Of a stretch of DNA of 64,000 nucleotides, positions 60,149 to 64,000 are shown one piece after another (position 1 is the first letter of the stretch; each line of letters begins with the position of its first letter). The DNA is from Chionoecetes opilio (lineage: Eukaryota; Arthropoda; Malacostraca; Decapoda; Majidae), in assembly GCA_016584305.1 (NCBI GenBank), contig JACEEZ010022714.1, positions 871,501-935,500 of the forward strand. Reading direction: 5' to 3'. The notes under the pieces were generated by a model, which saw nothing but the letters and a program-made list of their open reading frames with translations, was not told the origin of the DNA and did not search any database. The translations under genes were made by a program, and so were the position numbers.

Positions 60149-62919
60149 CAGGGCTTTGAAACGGTTTAAGGCAGTGGTTTCCAACCTGTGGTACACGTAC
60201 CACTGGTGGTACGCGAGGGCCTTCCAGGTGGTACGCGAGCGTTGGGGCGTTCGTAAGGTGCATACCATTGCAGAGTCTCTCGTCATGCCAGCGGCAAAGA
60301 TCTTGGTCAGGCACATGATTGGAGAGGAGGCGGTGACGAAGTTGGAGAGTGTGTCCCTCTCTAACAACATTGTACAGCGCCGTATCGAGGAAATGTCGGT
60401 CGACATTAACGACCAAGTGATTGCGGGAGTGAGAGCCTCCAAGTTTAGGTTTGCCATTCAACTCGACGAATCGACGGACGTCACCAACTGCCCTCAACTA
60501 CTTGTCTACGTCCGCTTCACACAGAATGATGCTGTGAAGAGAGCTACTGCTGAGCCAGGAGCTGTCCAGTACAACGAAAGGAGAGGATGTTTTCAATGTT
60601 GTGGACAATTTCTTCAAGCAGAATGAACTGGATTGGGGGAAAATTGGTCGATGCACGACAGATGGGGCTCCGTCTATGCTCGGTCGAAAGTCAGGGTTTC
60701 AAGCCCGTTGTGAAAGCTGGCACCAAACGCCACCGCTGTCCATTGTTTCGTACACAGATTCGCCCTTTATGCTAAGGTGCTCCCTCCGAAGTTGTTATCA
60801 TGCTTGCACCGAGTTATCAGAATCGTGAATTTCGTCAAAACGTCCGCCCTGAATAGTCGGCTGTTCAAGCTGCTCTGTGAAGTTCTCGGCTCCGACCACA
60901 CCTGTCTCCTCTACCACACAGAGGTGCGCTGGCTCTCCCGGGGGAATACGACGAGGCGTCTCTTTGAACTGATGGATGAACTCCTTGTGTTCTTCACGGA
61001 GAAGAACACGATTCTCAAAAAGATCGAAGGACGAGGAGTTCACCCTCTGAATGAAGAACGTGGAGAGCAAAGCTACGGAATGTTCGAACTCCTGACTACC
61101 CTTGAGAGCGAGCCCAAAGTGATGAATTTGTCCAAGAAATCGTCCGTCCACCTCTCAATGCTCAAGACTGAATTAAAGCATTACTTCCCGGACGTGACAT
61201 GTTGTGCCTACATCGCCAATCCGTTCTCCGTTGATCCAGCCGATCTGCCTGTCGGGACCGGGAACACGAGGAGCCATAGATATCCAGGCTGACGAGGGAG
61301 CAAAGACGAAGCACAAGGAATGCTCTCCTAAAAACTTTTGGGTAAAACAAATGGCCTCCTCGTACCCGACACTAGCCCGTCACGCTGTTCCCACTACTGA
61401 TTTTCCCTCTACGTGGGAGTGCGAGCAGGGGTTCTCAGCCATGCTGACCATCAAGTCGAAGACCGGAACCGTCTTGCTGCGCCCGGGCATGATTTTCCCA
61501 TGTGCTGTGAGCAAAGTTATGCCCCGCATCGACCAGCTGGTGGAGAAGAAACAGATGCAGCCCTCGCATTGAATTGGTTGTGTTCTTTGTTTTTAGTTCA
61601 TTTGTGTGTTCTACTGTGATAAATTGATATCTGATCGAATGAGTTTACGTTACAGCCAACGTGTTTTCTGTTGTTCACGTAGACTAGTAGAGGTTCACTA
61701 GAAGAGCAAGTAACTCGATACTGGGTTCACTAGAAGAGCAAGTTACTCGATACTGGAACCTGGAACCCGGTGGTACGCGACGACCCGGTACGGGACCTCC
61801 AAGTGGGGACGCGATCAGAAAAAGGTTGGAACCACTGCTATAAGGGAAGAAAACGAAAACCAAAACGACGAAATATACTTGGAACAAAAACGGAAACGAA
61901 AAAGTTAACATATTTACTGTTCCGGAGCAAAAACGCTATTTTTAAAAACCCTGTAACCGGTTAAACGTTATTTTTTCGTTCCCTGCCATTTTGGTCACTA
62001 ATCCATTTTCACTTCCAGTTGCCAATGATTAAAGTAAATATATCTATTACATACATGCATGTATTAATTTTACTGTTTTGTTCACTTGGCAATTTACGAT
62101 GTGGATTTTGTTTCAAATAGTATCATATGCACACCTTTTCATTTAAATTTTTGAAGAATAACTATCTTTTATCTTTTTTAATTATTAATTTTTGTCCTCG
62201 TGATATGCATCACGTTCCCTTATTTTATTATACCTTCCATTCGTGCAATCATTGAGCTATGATACTGCAGCTGAGTTTTAAGAAAATACTTAGATTACTG
62301 TAATATGCAGTATTCGAAAAAAGATAATATATCGTGGGTATATGCTAAACTTTTAACTGTGTTCATAGCCTAATGCTTGGTGCGCCAAATTTTGGTGTGA
62401 GTGTCCTAAGTTCGAGTCCTTGGAGTACCACATGTAGTCATTGATTTCATTGATTAGGTTTATTTATTAAGGTTTGGTGATATTACGAATTAATATTTTT
62501 TTTGCCATATATAATATTAATAAATAATTAGTGATTCATGTCTATACGACGACTGAGATTGCATACTCCTACACTACGCTTCCTGTATTGTATGTGTAAA
62601 TGTGTTGCCTTATTTAAGTCGTACAATAATATAGTTCTTACGACATCCAAGGGTTTTGATTGTGTTGGATACTGTGCACCATGAAATTTTTGGCTTTATT
62701 ACCATCTATAAGAATGTATCTGTATAGGCATTATTATGTATTAGGGCTAATACATTTTAATACATGGTTTGAGAATAACGTTCTAACCGGTTTTCATTTC
62801 TTTCTAACCGGTTCAGGAACGTTATGTTTGGAGGGGGAACGAAAAACGAAACTTTAATAATACTGTTTCTGATCGGAAACGAACCGTTTGAAAAAAAAAT
62901 TTTTTGTTTCCAAGCCCTG
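60149..62919. mobile_element. Outer hAT-like element
   Basis: Ends CAGGGCTTTGAAACG and GTTTCCAAGCCCTG are flanked by 8-bp duplicates GTTCTGAC (60141-60148) and GTTCAGAC (62920-62927), one mismatch. Apart from the nested hAT it is non-coding, AT-rich and rich in AACGAAA words. Confidence 0.82.
60172..61837 (+). pseudogene. Nested hAT transposase (ZBED5/SCAND3-like)
   Basis: Ends CAGTGGTTTCCAACC and GGTTGGAACCACTG are flanked by GTTTAAGG and CTATAAGG, imperfect 8-bp duplicates. The coding blocks in shifting frames include FAIQLDESTDVTNC near 60460, GRCTTDGAPSMLG near 60648, HTEVRWLSRGN near 60920 and a C-terminal dimerisation-like part to 61572. Frame shifts (near 60545, 60830, 61280) disable it. 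Confidence 0.87.
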
Positions 62920-62927
62920 GTTCAGAC

Positions 62928-64000
62928 GCAAGTTTAAAAGAGATATTGGTACTTTAATTTGGGTACAAGGCTGCAAATAATTTCGTAAAGCAATGAAAGC
63001 TTTTTTCTGTAGCGATATTGACCCATTTCTTTTTATTTTCTTCGTCGTCAATAAACAAAAGAAGAAAGAAATGGCATAAAAGTTTGTAGAGGTAGAAAAG
63101 ACCATAAAAGGTAGTTTGAAAATGTAAAAAAAACAGGTTTCTTTTTAGTCATAAAATGTTGCATCACGGATGACTTCATGCAAGTCAGTATTTGTTAATT
63201 TTATCCTTTCATTTAAATTATATTGAATGAAGAAAAACATCCTTTCTTAAAAAAAGATAAAACTTCTTTTACATAAAATCAACGAGGCAATATTGTAATA
63301 TGTAGTCTAAAGATTTACTTTTATATTCGTTTCTAATGAAAATTAAACTTACTCCATTATCAGATTATATTTACTATCATATTTTACAATAATAATAGAA
63401 AAAAGGTAACTGCTCATGTCTACAAAATTATTAACATCGTTTAATTTGTAATGTGATATTGCTGGCAGTCGCGTTCGTGCGTTGAATGCCGGTGTGTCGC
63501 GTTCCCAGCAGTCTGTGTATTCGGGGGCAGTGACTGCAGTCCGACTTTGTTTACCATCAAAAGGGGGCGCGAACTGCGCATTCGCGGAGGCGAAAGTTAC
63601 TAACCAAAACTTGTTGATCAACAAAGCCGAATCGCTTTAAACACGATGCCGTGTACGCGCTGGTCGCGTGTTCCTGACTGTCTGACAAGGTTCGGTGGAT
63701 ATTGTTCATTCACAAAGATTGATGTAAAGGGCCTATTTCATCCCTATATTTGACTAATCTTTCCTGTCAATCTCCAGCCATGTTGTCGGAGGACGCCTGC
63801 GATTTCTTTCAAATTGTTGATCAACAAGCAGGAGCGTATTTAGGATTTGAAACATTGGGGGCTTAGCCCAGCCAAGAGATCTTTAAACTTTTGCAGGATA
63901 ATTTTCAATTTATTTATGAGTATAATGAATATAAGATGTGAGACACTGTGCTCTACCAAAAGGCTCCGGTAATTACTTAGGATAGCTTCGAAACATGAAA
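62928..64000. other. AT-rich region without recognised feature
   Basis: A minus-strand frame at 63349-63624 has no recognisable motif and is probably chance. Possible MITE-like sequence near 63840-63870 was not confirmed. Confidence 0.4.

Noticed and set aside
63349..63624. 91-codon minus-strand ORF as a gene
   Set aside because: No motif, no splice or promoter support, AT-rich surroundings.

Overview
This window looks like one locus of a repeat-rich arthropod genome, most likely a decapod crustacean. The evidence is a single spliced host gene, a phospholipid-hydroperoxide glutathione peroxidase (GPx4-type) of crustacean/animal character; short arthropod-type telomere words (CCTAA)n; tRNA-derived SINEs; and many crustacean-style LINEs, pogo/Tigger-like MITEs and long microsatellites. 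There are no prokaryotic features. One ambiguous base (59426) and two zones with inflated homopolymers show that this is a draft assembly.

Host gene. Five + strand exons (8620-8684, 20894-20967, 28657-28801, 32985-33215, 46046-46084) join in phase into a GPx. It has an in-frame TGA (28694-28696) at the catalytic position, so it is a selenoprotein, and the Gln, Trp and Asn of the catalytic tetrad are present. The first exon with the leader start lies upstream and was not found. Introns of about 12.2, 7.7, 4.2 and 12.8 kb are filled almost entirely with transposons. The last acceptor sits at the end of a roughly 220-bp CT microsatellite. A polyadenylation signal lies at 46534.

Mobile elements by region. 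1-1.7 kb: open LINE reverse transcriptase (minus) running off the left edge. 1.8-3.8 kb: minus-strand exon of an unrecognised protein family with paired zinc-binding-like modules, split by a SINE with a 13-bp target duplication. 4-8.6 kb: telomere-like insertion, MITEs and LINE ends. 8.8-13.2 kb: hAT fragment, then a CR1-like LINE with an SGNH-esterase ORF1 and an endonuclease. 13.4-15.8 kb: a second member of the unknown family, here inside a 2.16-kb terminal-inverted-repeat transposon inserted in a MITE. 16-19 kb: foldback and TIR elements. 21-31 kb: LINE copies and SINE. 31.3-32.2 kb: 918-bp palindrome. 33.3-38.3 kb: long, nearly identical inverted repeats around an SGNH-like ORF and a BEL/Pao-like gag. 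38.8-45.8 kb: SINEs, pogo-like ends, a TIR element and microsatellites, partly low quality. 47.6-50 kb: RTE LINE and BEL/Pao integrase. 50.5-55.3 kb: foldback element split by a badly sequenced LINE. 55.3-59.4 kb: palindrome split by a Tigger transposon. 60.1-62.9 kb: one hAT nested inside another.

Several nested insertions are supported by uninterrupted copies of the target repeat elsewhere in the same window. The strongest candidates for something undescribed are the zinc-module transposon family and the SGNH plus gag inverted-repeat element.
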